Shown: positions 8,388 through 17,093, numbered from the stretch's first letter. The stretch is 39,024 bases of DNA from an uncultured Gammaproteobacteria bacterium (GCA_947259175.1 CAMYKW010000026.1:1-39024), one strand, 5' to 3'. Program-made: numbers and translations. Notes: generated by a model not told the origin, from the sequence alone.

Positions 8388-9252
8388 GATTTCCGCCCGA
8401 CGCCGATTACTGCCTCCCTACCTACTCAGCGCGCCGGCGCTGCTGTTGTATCTGGGGTTGTTCATGGCGCCGCTGGCGATGACGTTGATGCTGAGCTTCA
8501 ACAGCTTCGACTTTTATAAAGGCATCCTCCCGGGGTTCAGTTTCGTCAATTATCTGGAGGTCGTAACCGACGAGTACTTCCACGAAGTGTTCCTGCGAAC
8601 GTTCGGTATCTCCCTTGCCGTCACGGTGCTGTGTGCATTACTCGGTACGCCGGAGGCGTACATCCTTCATCGCATGCGCAATCCGTGGAAGTCGTTGTTC
8701 ATGCTGGCCATCCTCGGACCGTTGTTGATCTCGGTGGTGGTGCGCACGCTGGGCTGGGCGCTTTTGATCGGCGACAGCGGGGTCCTGAACGACGCCTTGA
8801 TCGGCGCCGGGCTCATCGACGAGCCGATTCGTCTGATATTCACCACCACCGGCGTCATTATCGCGCTGGTGCATGTGCTGATCCCATTCATGGTGCTGTC
8901 GGTTTGGGCCTCACTGCAGAAACTGGACCCCGCCGTCGAGCAGGCCGGATTGTCGTTGGGCGCATCGCAGTTCACGGTGTTGCGACGCATCGTGGTCCCC
9001 CAGGTGATGCCGGGTGTGTTGTCGGGGAGCTTGATCGTTTTCGCGCTGACGGCGAGTGCCTTTGCCACCCCGGCGATACTCGGCGGCCGGCGCCTCAAGG
9101 TGGTTGCGACCACCGCCTACGACGAATACCTCAATACGCTGAACTGGCCGCTCGGCGCGGCCATCGCGGTGCTGCTGCTGATCGCGAACGTGATCATCAT
9201 CGCCACTTACAACAAAGTGATTGAAAAGAAATATGCGCAGGCGTTCCAATGA
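8380..9252 (+). CDS. ABC transporter permease (PotB-like)
   Basis: A 290-residue inner-membrane protein with about six helices, beginning MAEISARRRLLPPYLLSAPA. The first helix contains ALLLYLGLFMAPLAMTLML. The EAA loop that docks on the ATPase is in EQAGLSLGASQFTVLRRIVV. It starts inside the ATPase gene (ATGGCTGA overlap) and its stop overlaps the next start as ATGA, so the two permeases are coupled and presumably form the heterodimeric channel. Confidence 0.92.
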   Translation: MAEISARRRLLPPYLLSAPALLLYLGLFMAPLAMTLMLSFNSFDFYKGILPGFSFVNYLEVVTDEYFHEVFLRTFGISLAVTVLCALLGTPEAYILHRMRNPWKSLFMLAILGPLLISVVVRTLGWALLIGDSGVLNDALIGAGLIDEPIRLIFTTTGVIIALVHVLIPFMVLSVWASLQKLDPAVEQAGLSLGASQFTVLRRIVVPQVMPGVLSGSLIVFALTASAFATPAILGGRRLKVVATTAYDEYLNTLNWPLGAAIAVLLLIANVIIIATYNKVIEKKYAQAFQ

Positions 9253-10046
9253 GTAAGAACGGGCCGATTGCGCTCGCGTTTCACACGGTGTTCATCATCT
9301 TCATCCTGGCGCCGCTGGTGATCGTGTGCCTGGTCGCGTTTACCTCCAAAGGCTATCTCTCGCTGCCCACCGATGGTTTTTCGCTGCGGTGGTTCCGCGC
9401 CATTCTGGACAATCCGGATTTCATCGATGCCTTCTGGCTCAGCATCTACCTGGGACTGGCTTCGGCGACGATTGCGCTCTGCCTCTCTGTTCCGGCGTCT
9501 CTGGCGGTGGCCCGACACCGCTTCCCGGGGCGCGAAGGGTTGACCGCATTTTTCCTGTCGCCGTTGATGGTGCCCCATATCGTACTCGGGGTGTCGTTCC
9601 TGCGCTTTCTCACCGCGGTGGGTTGGAACGGCACCTTCGTCGGACTGGTGCTGTGCCACACGATCATCATCATGCCCTACAGCCTGCGGCTGGTGCTCGC
9701 TTCGGTGACCGGCATGGACCGGTCTGCGGAGATGGCCGCCGTGTCGCTGGGCGCGTCGTCTTGGACCACCTTCCGGCGTATCACGCTGCCCTTGATCCTG
9801 CCCGGCATCGCCGGTGGTTGGGTGCTGGCTTTCATCACCAGCTTTGATGAACTGACGATGACGATTTTCGTCGCCTCGCCCAGTACGACGACCCTACCGG
9901 TGCGGATGTTTCAACACATTACCGAGACGATCGATCCCCTCATCTCTTCGTTGTCGGCGGTGATCATCTTTATCACCGTTATTTTCATGCTGTTGCTCGA
10001 TCGTCTCTACGGTCTGGATAAGATACTGGTTGGCCAGGGACGGTAA
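9249..10046 (+). CDS. ABC transporter permease (PotC-like)
   Basis: A 265-residue protein with six predicted helices and the second EAA loop in AEMAAVSLGASSWTTFRRIT. The PotC-type features FTSKGYLSLPTDGFSLRWF near the N terminus and AFITSFDELTMTIF near the C terminus support the spermidine/putrescine/opine importer class. It ends six bases before the first dehydrogenase gene, so uptake and oxidation of the substrate are genetically joined. Confidence 0.92.
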   Translation: MSKNGPIALAFHTVFIIFILAPLVIVCLVAFTSKGYLSLPTDGFSLRWFRAILDNPDFIDAFWLSIYLGLASATIALCLSVPASLAVARHRFPGREGLTAFFLSPLMVPHIVLGVSFLRFLTAVGWNGTFVGLVLCHTIIIMPYSLRLVLASVTGMDRSAEMAAVSLGASSWTTFRRITLPLILPGIAGGWVLAFITSFDELTMTIFVASPSTTTLPVRMFQHITETIDPLISSLSAVIIFITVIFMLLLDRLYGLDKILVGQGR

Positions 10047-10052
10047 CCGGTC

Positions 10053-11156
10053 ATGCTCACTTGCGACGCAGCGGTCGTTGGGGGCGGTGTGGTCGGCGCC
10101 GCGATTGCCTATGGTCTTGCCGGGCTGAAGCTAGATACGGTGCTTATCGACGAGGGAGATGTGGCGTTTCGCGCCGCGCGCGGGAACTTCGGATTGGTGT
10201 GGGTGCAGAGCAAGGGCATCGGTTGCCCGCCCTACGCAAACCTGACGCGGGGGTCCGCGGACCACTGGCTGAGCTTGGCCGAGGAGCTCAATGAGGTCGC
10301 CGGCGTTGATGTCGCTTACAGCCGTCAGGGCGGTGTGCACCTGTGTCTGGGCGAAGCCGAATTCAGCGAACGCGCGGCGCTGATGAAGCAACTCGAGGCG
10401 GAGACCCAGGGCGATTTCAAATATGAAATGCTAAATTACCGGGCGCTGGCGGAGATGTTGCCGGGATTGGGACCGGACGTCACCGGCGGCTCTTATTCCG
10501 TGTTGGACGGTCATGCCAATCCGCTTTTCCTTTTACGCGGACTCCACGCGGGGTTTCGCAAGCGCGCGGGACGCGCGCTGCTCAATGCGCCGGTGCGCAG
10601 CATTCGTCCGCATGCCGGGGTATTCAATGTCCAAGCCGGCAACGAAACGGTGCAAGCGCGAAAAGTCGTGCTCGCGGCGGGCCTGGCCAACGCGAAACTC
10701 GGACCCGAGGTAGGACTCGAGGTGCCGGTTCACCCATTGCGCGGGCAGATCCTGGTTTCCGAAAAGGTGCGTTCTTTTCTGCGCATCCCCACCCTCCACG
10801 TGCGCCAGACGGCCGAGGGCAGCGTGCTGATGGGCGATTCACACGAAGACGTCGGGTTCGATGACGGTACGCGACCGGACATCATGGCGGAGATCGCCCG
10901 CCGCGCCACGCGCGCGTTTCCGTTTCTGAGCAGCGCGCGGATCGTGCGGGCCTGGGGGGCGTTGCGGGTGATGACTCCCGACGGCATACCGATATACGCC
11001 CAGTCTGAATCCTGTCCCGGCGCCTTTTGCGTTGCCACGCACAGCGGCATCACCCTCGCCGCATCCCATGCGTTCGATTTGCCGCGCTCGATCGCCGCGG
11101 GCAGCTTGCCGGCGGAACTCGATGCATTCGGCACCGGGAGGTTTGATGTTCACTAA
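10053..11156 (+). CDS. FAD-dependent oxidoreductase, DAO family (first HcnC/OoxB-like subunit)
   Basis: A 367-residue protein with an N-terminal FAD-binding fold (AAVVGGGVVGAAIAYGLAG, and the acidic strand end LIDEGD) and C-terminal glycine-rich DAO segments (WGALRVMTPDGIPIYAQ, and VATHSGITLAASHAF). This is the amine-oxidising subunit type of HcnABC, octopine/nopaline oxidase OoxAB and D-hydroxyproline dehydrogenase, oxidising a C-N bond with FAD as acceptor. Its 3' end overlaps the 2Fe-2S gene by 11 bases. A second, divergent DAO-family subunit is encoded at 12893. Identity of the family is clear; the substrate is not. Confidence 0.88.
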   Translation: MLTCDAAVVGGGVVGAAIAYGLAGLKLDTVLIDEGDVAFRAARGNFGLVWVQSKGIGCPPYANLTRGSADHWLSLAEELNEVAGVDVAYSRQGGVHLCLGEAEFSERAALMKQLEAETQGDFKYEMLNYRALAEMLPGLGPDVTGGSYSVLDGHANPLFLLRGLHAGFRKRAGRALLNAPVRSIRPHAGVFNVQAGNETVQARKVVLAAGLANAKLGPEVGLEVPVHPLRGQILVSEKVRSFLRIPTLHVRQTAEGSVLMGDSHEDVGFDDGTRPDIMAEIARRATRAFPFLSSARIVRAWGALRVMTPDGIPIYAQSESCPGAFCVATHSGITLAASHAFDLPRSIAAGSLPAELDAFGTGRFDVH

Positions 11157-11472
11157 GGTCGGCGCGCGTGGCCGCGAGTTGGTTAAGGTGCGCTTCGAGG
11201 ATAAGGACATCATGGCGCCGGCGGGGCAAACCGTCGCCGCGGTGCTGCTCGCCGCGGGCATCGGGAGTTGCCGGGAGACACCGGTGTCCGGGGAAGCCCG
11301 CGGTCCCTATTGCATGATGGGCGTCTGTTTCGAGTGTCTGGTGGTGATCGACGGTGAGCCCAATCAGCAGGCGTGTATGACCTACGTGCGCGAGGGCATG
11401 TCGATCGAGCGCCAGCACGGTGCCGCCCAGATCGGCCCGGACGTGCGCCCGGCAACGGATGCAGCGGAATGA
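11146..11472 (+). CDS. (2Fe-2S)-binding subunit of amine dehydrogenase (HcnA-like)
   Basis: A 108-residue ferredoxin-like protein. The cluster ligands are in YCMMGVCFECLVV and the later QQACM, giving Cys-x4-Cys-x2-Cys-x12-Cys. This is the Fer2_4 arrangement of the small subunit of hydrogen cyanide synthase, opine oxidases and D-hydroxyproline dehydrogenases. The ATG at 11146 follows GGGAGG and overlaps the preceding DAO gene; the stop overlaps the next start (ATGA). It would carry electrons between the two flavoprotein subunits. Confidence 0.9.
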   Translation: MFTKVGARGRELVKVRFEDKDIMAPAGQTVAAVLLAAGIGSCRETPVSGEARGPYCMMGVCFECLVVIDGEPNQQACMTYVREGMSIERQHGAAQIGPDVRPATDAAE

Positions 11473-12863
11473 GAAGCCATTACCCATTGGCGATCATCGG
11501 TGCCGGTCCGGCGGGGATGGCGGCCGCGGTGGAAGCCGCCGCCTACGGCGCCACCTGTGTGGTGTTCGACGAGCAACCGGCGCCGGGGGGGCAGATCTAC
11601 CGTGGCATCGAGACGCCGGCGGCGGTGGACCGCGCCGTGTTCGGGCCGGACTACTGGCGGGGCGGGGAACTGGCGAGTGCGTTGCGGGACTGCAGCGCCG
11701 ATTATGTCCCGGAGGCGACCGTGTGGCAGGTGTCGGCGATCCGGGAGATCGGCGTCACCGTCGGCGGGGCCGCCAGCTTGATCACTGCGGATCAGGTCAT
11801 TGTGGCCACGGGCGCGCTGGAACGCCCGTTCCCGGTTCCCGGCTGGACACTGCCGTCGGTGATGACCGCCGGTGGCGCGCAGGTGCTGCTCAAATCGGCT
11901 GCGCTGGCGGCCGATGGCGCCGTGTTTGCCGGCACCGGACCGCTGCTGTATCTCATCGTGTGGCAGTATCTGCAAGCCGGTGTGTCGGTGAAGGCGGTGC
12001 TGGACACGACACCCGGGGCCAACTATTTACGCGCCGCGCGCTATCTTCCCGCTGCGCTGCGGGCGCCGGGGTATCTGGGGAAGGGCATCCAATTGTTGCG
12101 CGGCATCAAAAAGGCAGGTGTGCCGTTGGTCCGCGGCGTTACCGATTTGCGTCTATTGGGTGAAGATGCGGTGTCCGCGGTCGAGTACCGGCGGGGCGGC
12201 GGCTGGCGGCGCATCGAGACCGATCAGGTTTTTCTGCATCAAGGTGTGGTCCCCAACGTCAACCTGTCTTACTCGATCGGTTGCCGGCACGCCTGGAACG
12301 AGGCCCAACTCTGCTGGCAGGCGGTCACCGATTCGTGGGGCCGGTCCACGGTAGAAGGGATTGCAATCGCCGGGGATGGCGCCGGCATCAACGGCGCCGT
12401 GGCGGCGGAACATCAGGGCCGCATTGCGGCCCTCGCTGCCTTGTGCCGGCTCGGCACCATTGACGTCCAGGAACGGGAACGACGCGCCGCGCCGCTGCGC
12501 ACCGCGCTCGCCGCCGAACGGCGCATCCGGCCGTTTCTCGAGACCCTGTACCGGCCGCTGAAGCGTTTCCGGGTGCCTGGCGATGACGACACCGTCGTGT
12601 GCCGGTGCGAGGAGGTGAAAGTGGCCGAGATCCGCAACGCCGTCGCCGTGGGCTGTGTGGGTCCCAATCAGCTGAAGAGTTTCAGCCGCTGCGGCATGGG
12701 GCCTTGCCAGGGCCGCTTGTGCGGGTTGACGGTGTCGGAACTCATTGCCGATTTGACCGATCTGCCGGTATCGGAAGTCGGCTACTACCGTTTGCGGTCA
12801 CCGATCAAACCCCTGTTGCTGGAGGAGTTGGCTGAACTCCAGGTACCCGCAGCAGCGGAATAG
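11469..12863 (+). CDS. NAD(P)/FAD-dependent oxidoreductase with BFD-like [2Fe-2S] domain (HcnB/OoxA-like)
   Basis: A 464-residue protein. The first dinucleotide fold is LAIIGAGPAGMAAAVEAAAY; then come ATGALERPFPVPGWTLP and GVVPNVNLSYSIG, and the second FAD motif IAGDGAGINGAVAAEHQGR. The last roughly 85 residues are a BFD-like [2Fe-2S] domain with VCRCEEVKVAEI, then CGMGPCQGRLCG. This is the alpha subunit of heteromeric HcnABC/opine-oxidase-like dehydrogenases. It overlaps the 2Fe-2S gene by four bases and is followed after 29 bases by the second DAO subunit. Confidence 0.9.
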   Translation: MRSHYPLAIIGAGPAGMAAAVEAAAYGATCVVFDEQPAPGGQIYRGIETPAAVDRAVFGPDYWRGGELASALRDCSADYVPEATVWQVSAIREIGVTVGGAASLITADQVIVATGALERPFPVPGWTLPSVMTAGGAQVLLKSAALAADGAVFAGTGPLLYLIVWQYLQAGVSVKAVLDTTPGANYLRAARYLPAALRAPGYLGKGIQLLRGIKKAGVPLVRGVTDLRLLGEDAVSAVEYRRGGGWRRIETDQVFLHQGVVPNVNLSYSIGCRHAWNEAQLCWQAVTDSWGRSTVEGIAIAGDGAGINGAVAAEHQGRIAALAALCRLGTIDVQERERRAAPLRTALAAERRIRPFLETLYRPLKRFRVPGDDDTVVCRCEEVKVAEIRNAVAVGCVGPNQLKSFSRCGMGPCQGRLCGLTVSELIADLTDLPVSEVGYYRLRSPIKPLLLEELAELQVPAAAE

Positions 12864-12892
12864 GGCATGGATGATGTCGACAGGAGACGGAG

Positions 12893-13999
12893 ATGGTCCG
12901 CACCGCTGATGCCGTGGTCATCGGCGGCGGCATCCATGGGTGCTGTTGCGCGCTGCATTTGGCGCGCCGCGGACTCAGCGCCGTCGTCGTAGAAAAAGAC
13001 TACGTCGGTCGGCATGCGTCGGGCGTCAACGCCGGCGGTGTGCGCAGATTGGGACGAGCGCTGCCGGAGGTGCCGTTGTCGGTGGCGGCCATGGCGCTGT
13101 GGCACAACATTGAACAGCTGGTCGATGATGACTGCCAGTTCGTGCCGAGCGGCCAGGTTCGGGTCGCCGAAAATGAAGATGAGGTGCGCGGGATCGAGAA
13201 ACGGGCGCGCATGGTCAGTGACGCCGGCTTCGATCATGAAGTCGTGGTTGGACGAGAGGAGCTCCGCGAACTGCTGCCGACCGTATCCCCGCACTGCGTG
13301 GGCGGGATGGTGGTGTTGGACGATGGTCACGCCAACCCTTTCCGCACCACCATGGCGTTCAAGCGCAAGGCGGAATCTCTCGGTGCGCGCATTCTGGAGC
13401 AGGTGCGTGTGCTCGGGATTGAAAGGCGCCAGGGAACTTGGCGGGTGCAGACATCGACCGATCCACTGGAGGCGCCGGTGCTGATTAACTGCGCCGGCGC
13501 GTGGGGCGACAGCGTCGCGGCGATGCTCGGCGAGACGGTGCCGCTGGAGGCCCATGCCCCGATGCTGATGATCACCGCCCGCATGCCGCCTTTCGTGAAA
13601 CCGGTGGTCGGTGCGCAGGGGCGCACGCTGTCGCTCAAGCAGTTCGCGAACGGTACGGTGTTGATTGGCGGTGGCGTCCGAGGTAAGGCGGTTCGAACGA
13701 CCAACACCGCGAGCCTCGAGCTGGCGGGGCTCTCGGTGAACGCGCAAACGGCGGCGCAAGTCTTACCCGTCATGCGCGGCGCAAGGATTGTTCGCTGCTG
13801 GGGGGGGATCGAGGGCTACCTGCCGGATGGAATTCCAGTGATCGGGCCCAGCCGACAGGAAGGTGCATTTCACGCGTTTGGATTTTCCGCGCACGGATTT
13901 CAGTTGGGTCCGATTGTTGGAAGTATTATTGCCGACTTGGTGACGACCGGTGTGACTGAACATCCCATCAGTCCGTTTCGCATCGACCGCTTCAATTAG
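12893..13999 (+). CDS. FAD-dependent oxidoreductase, DAO family (second HcnC/OoxB-like subunit)
   Basis: A 368-residue flavoprotein with the FAD motif VVIGGGIHGCCCALHLARRG and the end segments CWGGIEGYLPDGIPVIGPS and AFGFSAHGFQLGPIVGS. It has an AGGAGACGGAG ribosome binding site. It differs clearly from the DAO protein at 10053, so the operon encodes two alternative or sequential beta-type subunits for one shared alpha/2Fe-2S pair. The triple Cys in GCCCAL near the FAD site is unusual. It ends the operon; the neighbour downstream is on the other strand. Confidence 0.88.
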   Translation: MVRTADAVVIGGGIHGCCCALHLARRGLSAVVVEKDYVGRHASGVNAGGVRRLGRALPEVPLSVAAMALWHNIEQLVDDDCQFVPSGQVRVAENEDEVRGIEKRARMVSDAGFDHEVVVGREELRELLPTVSPHCVGGMVVLDDGHANPFRTTMAFKRKAESLGARILEQVRVLGIERRQGTWRVQTSTDPLEAPVLINCAGAWGDSVAAMLGETVPLEAHAPMLMITARMPPFVKPVVGAQGRTLSLKQFANGTVLIGGGVRGKAVRTTNTASLELAGLSVNAQTAAQVLPVMRGARIVRCWGGIEGYLPDGIPVIGPSRQEGAFHAFGFSAHGFQLGPIVGSIIADLVTTGVTEHPISPFRIDRFN

Positions 14000-14024
14000 G
14001 TGCGCTAAAGCGGGGTCACCGTCT

Positions 14025-14303
14025 TCAGCGATTAGACGCGCGTTGTTTACGTCGGCCGGGTCGCATTCGCGGCTGTTGGTGCGCCAGCGTGTAGGCATCC
14101 AGCAAACGGCGAATCATCTTTTGATACTGGGTGTGGTTTTTTTTCGCTTCCTGTTTGAAAAAATCCACACTGGCCTTGCTGAGGGAAATCGTAACTTTTA
14201 CGGTTTCCTCCTTCAAGACAAGCTCATCGGGCGCCGGCAGAAAGTCGCGCACAAGCTTAACCGGCCCGAACGCCTCATCCGTGTATTTGATTTTCGTGCT
14301 CAT
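14025..14303 (-). CDS. CopG/BrnA-type antitoxin of a BrnT-like toxin
   Basis: A 92-residue protein with the block FLPAPDELVLKEETVKVTIS and the ribbon-helix-helix-like segment LSKASVDFFKQEAKKNHTQY, then KMIRRLLDAYT, typical of antitoxins encoded just after BrnT toxins. The basic C-terminal tail (PGRRKQRASNR) may aid DNA binding. Its start overlaps the end of the decayed brnT by 29 bases. Family-wise it should bind toxin and repress its own promoter, but here the toxin is broken and the upstream region has been replaced by an inserted element. Confidence 0.8.
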   Translation of the reverse strand: MSTKIKYTDEAFGPVKLVRDFLPAPDELVLKEETVKVTISLSKASVDFFKQEAKKNHTQYQKMIRRLLDAYTLAHQQPRMRPGRRKQRASNR

Positions 14304-14548
14304 AAATTCGTTTGCCCTTGCGCCAATAGCCAGCGCCGATTATCCGAATTAGACCACTACGATACGGAAATCGTACGGTCAGTACACCGTCGCCCACTTT
14401 CCCCAAACAGTAGTATCTTTTCTCATGGCTACTGTGGGACAGGTCTTGTGCAATGACACGGCAGGGATCCAAGAAAGCGACCTGAGCCTGCGCGAACGAT
14501 AGCGACATTGGCGAGTTCCTTGTCCGGATCCCAGACGAAGCTTTCCTT
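14275..14548 (-). pseudogene. Decayed BrnT-family toxin
   Basis: Reading leftward, one frame gives KESFVWDPDKELANVA (14548 to about 14503) and another gives LSFAQAQVAFLDPCRVIAQD, ending YWRKGKRIYEHENQIHG. Together they match BrnT ribonuclease-type toxins, where the junction should carry a conserved KHG just before the LSFxxAQ segment. Those residues are missing and the frame is shifted, consistent with a deletion of about 11 bases. The first segment has no start codon and is preceded by an in-frame TAG. A 300-base frame from 14574 could still produce the C-terminal part fused to unrelated residues encoded by the inserted element. Confidence 0.72.
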
Positions 14549-14563
14549 AGCCGTGGGAGAAGT

Positions 14564-14834
14564 CTAGCCCGCATTTCTCACCAGGCGCCCAGCGACTATT
14601 CCTGGCATGCACCGGAAAGACTCGATACGTAAACTCTATGAAGAGACAGCTTAAATACCTGATGTGGATTGCTGAGAATAGTCGCTGGGCTATCCCGGCC
14701 CTGGCTAGTCCTCGCACACCTGCGCTTGGCCTTCACTCGACCCATAGCTCGCTATGGATCTCGCTCCAGGCGCGGCGCGCAGCCGCACGAGCCCCGCGCC
14801 AGCATCCGGGATCCTGGTGAGAAATGCGGGCTAG
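14564..14834. mobile_element. 271-bp non-coding element with perfect 22-bp terminal inverted repeats
   Basis: Bases 14564-14585 are the exact reverse complement of 14813-14834 (22 of 22). A second, inner perfect pair exists: GCCCAGCGACTATTC (14587-14601) with GAATAGTCGCTGGGC (14676-14690). A short palindrome, CCATAGCTCGCTATGG, lies at 14742-14757. No transposase is encoded. The structure fits a miniature inverted-repeat element or a deleted insertion sequence. It ends 16 bases upstream of the surviving brnT homology, suggesting insertion into the toxin's 5' region. The element and flanks account for most of the 394-base gene-free stretch up to the SdrD-like gene; the remaining part (14835-14968) is AT-rich and may hold that gene's promoter. 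Confidence 0.65.
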
Positions 14835-14968
14835 CGTGCCTCGCACAGGAAAGCCATATATTTATATGTATTAAAATATGCAAATACGGAAAGACCCCGA
14901 TTTATTAGTTGAAATCGAGCGCAGTATCTGACCATGATACGTGGCACTGGACACCGTGGAGGAAAGCC

Positions 14969-17083
14969 ATGATCGTTCGATCTCTGCTCTTTGGCGTCGT
15001 TTACCTGTTATCGGTCTTCCCCGCCACGACGCTGGCGCAATTTGCCGATGTTGACCCGGCCTCCCTCAGTCTGACTCTCGACGCCGGTGATGTACACGAT
15101 CAGACGGTTTCGATCCGCATCAATCCGTTTTGCGTTCGACCCTTCGCGCTCGATGTGGTCGCTTCCCAACCCGATGCCATGGTCACGAACTTGACCGGTG
15201 TCGTGATTAATAATTGCGGCGGTGATGAGAGCAGCTTCGATACCAGAATCACCGGCACCGGCAGCCCCCAGAGTTTTGATCTACAGTTCGTCGACGCGGA
15301 ATTTGGCGGTGTCATCGCCGCGATTCCGGTAAGAGTCTCGCCCACCGGCACCGGCGCGCTACACGGAACCAAGTGGCTCGACAGCAACGGCAACGGTACG
15401 CGAGATTCTAGTGAACCGGGTCTGGCGGGGGTCACGATTTATCTCGACGTCAACAACAACCAGACGCTCGATGCAGACGAACCCGCCACGCTGACGATGG
15501 ACGACGATCCCAACACCGCCATCGACGAAACCGGCCGGTACTGGCTGCGGGATGTGGCGCCCGGCACTTACGTACTGCGGGAAGTTGTCCCCGCGGGACA
15601 CCAACAGACGTTTCCGCCCGGCGGCGGTCATGTCGTGGTACTGAACGACGGCGTCATCGAAGGCCTCGATTTCGGCAACCGGCCGCTGGCGTCGGGCTCG
15701 CTACACGGCCGCAAGTGGGTCGACCGCAACGGCGACGGTGACCGGGATTCGGACGAACCGGGATTGCCGGGTGTTACGATCTATATCGATCTGAACGTCA
15801 ATGGTCAGCTGGATGACGGTGAGCCGGTCACGCTGACCATGCGGGACGACCCGAACACGAACTTCGATGAAACCGGAAGGTATTGGATTATGGGCCTCGA
15901 ACCCGGCGTGCATGTCGTGCGCGAAATCGTGCCCGACGGATTCACGCAGACCTTCCCGCGATGCGATGGCAGCCACGTCGTCCACCTCGTTGAGAACGAC
16001 GCCATCGATGGCCTCGACTTTGGCAACCGGCCAAGCGCGCCAGAGCATTCCATCCACGGCGTCAAGTGGCTCGATCTTAATGGCGACGGCACGCGGGATC
16101 GCGGCGAGCCGGGATTGCCCGGGGTGACGATCTATGTCGATCGCAACGCAAACGGGGTGCTGGACGAGGGTGAGCCATCAACCGTGAGCATGGAAGATAA
16201 CAGCAGCACGGCTGTCGATGAATCGGGGCGCTACTGGTTGGCCGGACTGCAACCCGGTCAGCACATCATACGGGAAGTCGTGCCCGACGGCTTTGTGCAG
16301 ACCTTTCCCTCCGGGGACGGCAGCCACATAGTCACGCTCGCCGACGATAGCGTCGACGGCGTGGACTTCGGTAACCGGCGCAGACCCACCGGCACCATCG
16401 GCGGACGCAAGTGGCTGGACGTCAACGGCAACGGCCGGCGCAACGGCAACGAACCGGGGCTTCCCGGTGTGGTTATCTACGCCGACCTCAACGACAATCA
16501 GACGCTGGACGAGAATGAGCCGGCGACGCGAACGATGCGTGACGATTCCGCCACCCGCCGCGACGAGTCGGGACTCTACCGGCTGACGGGATTACCGCCC
16601 GGGCGGTATATCGTGCGCGAAGTCGTACCCGACGGCTTCGTGCAGACCTTCCCAGTGCGGGGTGGCGCCCACATCGTTGCGCTTCAAGGCGGCGTGGTGG
16701 AAGGCGTCGATTTTGGCAACCGGCGAAAACCGGCGGTCTCCGTTCACGGGACCAAGTGGCTGGATGCAAACGCCAACGGGCGCCGCGACGACAACGAGCC
16801 AGGGCTTGCGGGTGTCGTGATCTATTCCGATCTCAACCGCAACGACCGCCTGGATGACGGCGAACCGGCGGTGCGCACGCTGGGCGACGATCCGGATACC
16901 GCGATCGACGAGTCCGGGCGTTACCGGCTCACCGGCCTGCGCCGGGGGCCGAACGTGATACGGGAGGTCGTTCCCGAGGGCTTCATCCAAACGTTCCCCC
17001 GAGGGAACGGGCGTCATGTCGTCGTGATCAAAAAGCATCCAGTCCGAGGTGTCGATTTCGGCAACCGGCGCGCCGTTCGTTGA
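14969..17083 (+). CDS. Secreted protein with five tandem SdrD B-type repeats
   Basis: A 704-residue protein. A signal peptide (RSLLFGVVYLLSVFPATTLAQ) is followed by a roughly 100-residue N-terminal domain and five tandem modules of about 115 residues starting near 15353, 15695, 16046, 16391 and 16736. Each module has KWLDxNGNGxRDxxEPGLxGV, then DxNxNxxLDxxEPA, GRYWLxxLxPGxYxxREVVP, GFxQTFP and ends VDFGNR. The Asp/Asn-rich loops resemble EF-hand-like calcium sites of SdrD B domains, which form rigid stalks in staphylococcal adhesins. No sortase, PEP-CTERM or autotransporter signal is visible at the C terminus. The ATG at 14969 has GGAGG at 14958-14962; a TTG at 14909 would put 20 residues before the signal peptide. 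Probably an extracellular or surface structural protein. Confidence 0.82.
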   Translation: MIVRSLLFGVVYLLSVFPATTLAQFADVDPASLSLTLDAGDVHDQTVSIRINPFCVRPFALDVVASQPDAMVTNLTGVVINNCGGDESSFDTRITGTGSPQSFDLQFVDAEFGGVIAAIPVRVSPTGTGALHGTKWLDSNGNGTRDSSEPGLAGVTIYLDVNNNQTLDADEPATLTMDDDPNTAIDETGRYWLRDVAPGTYVLREVVPAGHQQTFPPGGGHVVVLNDGVIEGLDFGNRPLASGSLHGRKWVDRNGDGDRDSDEPGLPGVTIYIDLNVNGQLDDGEPVTLTMRDDPNTNFDETGRYWIMGLEPGVHVVREIVPDGFTQTFPRCDGSHVVHLVENDAIDGLDFGNRPSAPEHSIHGVKWLDLNGDGTRDRGEPGLPGVTIYVDRNANGVLDEGEPSTVSMEDNSSTAVDESGRYWLAGLQPGQHIIREVVPDGFVQTFPSGDGSHIVTLADDSVDGVDFGNRRRPTGTIGGRKWLDVNGNGRRNGNEPGLPGVVIYADLNDNQTLDENEPATRTMRDDSATRRDESGLYRLTGLPPGRYIVREVVPDGFVQTFPVRGGAHIVALQGGVVEGVDFGNRRKPAVSVHGTKWLDANANGRRDDNEPGLAGVVIYSDLNRNDRLDDGEPAVRTLGDDPDTAIDESGRYRLTGLRRGPNVIREVVPEGFIQTFPRGNGRHVVVIKKHPVRGVDFGNRRAVR

Positions 17084-17093
17084 GGGTGATAAG

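Noticed and set aside
15353-17083. Five 340-base DNA repeats as a CRISPR or mobile array
   Set aside because: They are in-frame protein modules of one gene, with codon-level divergence.
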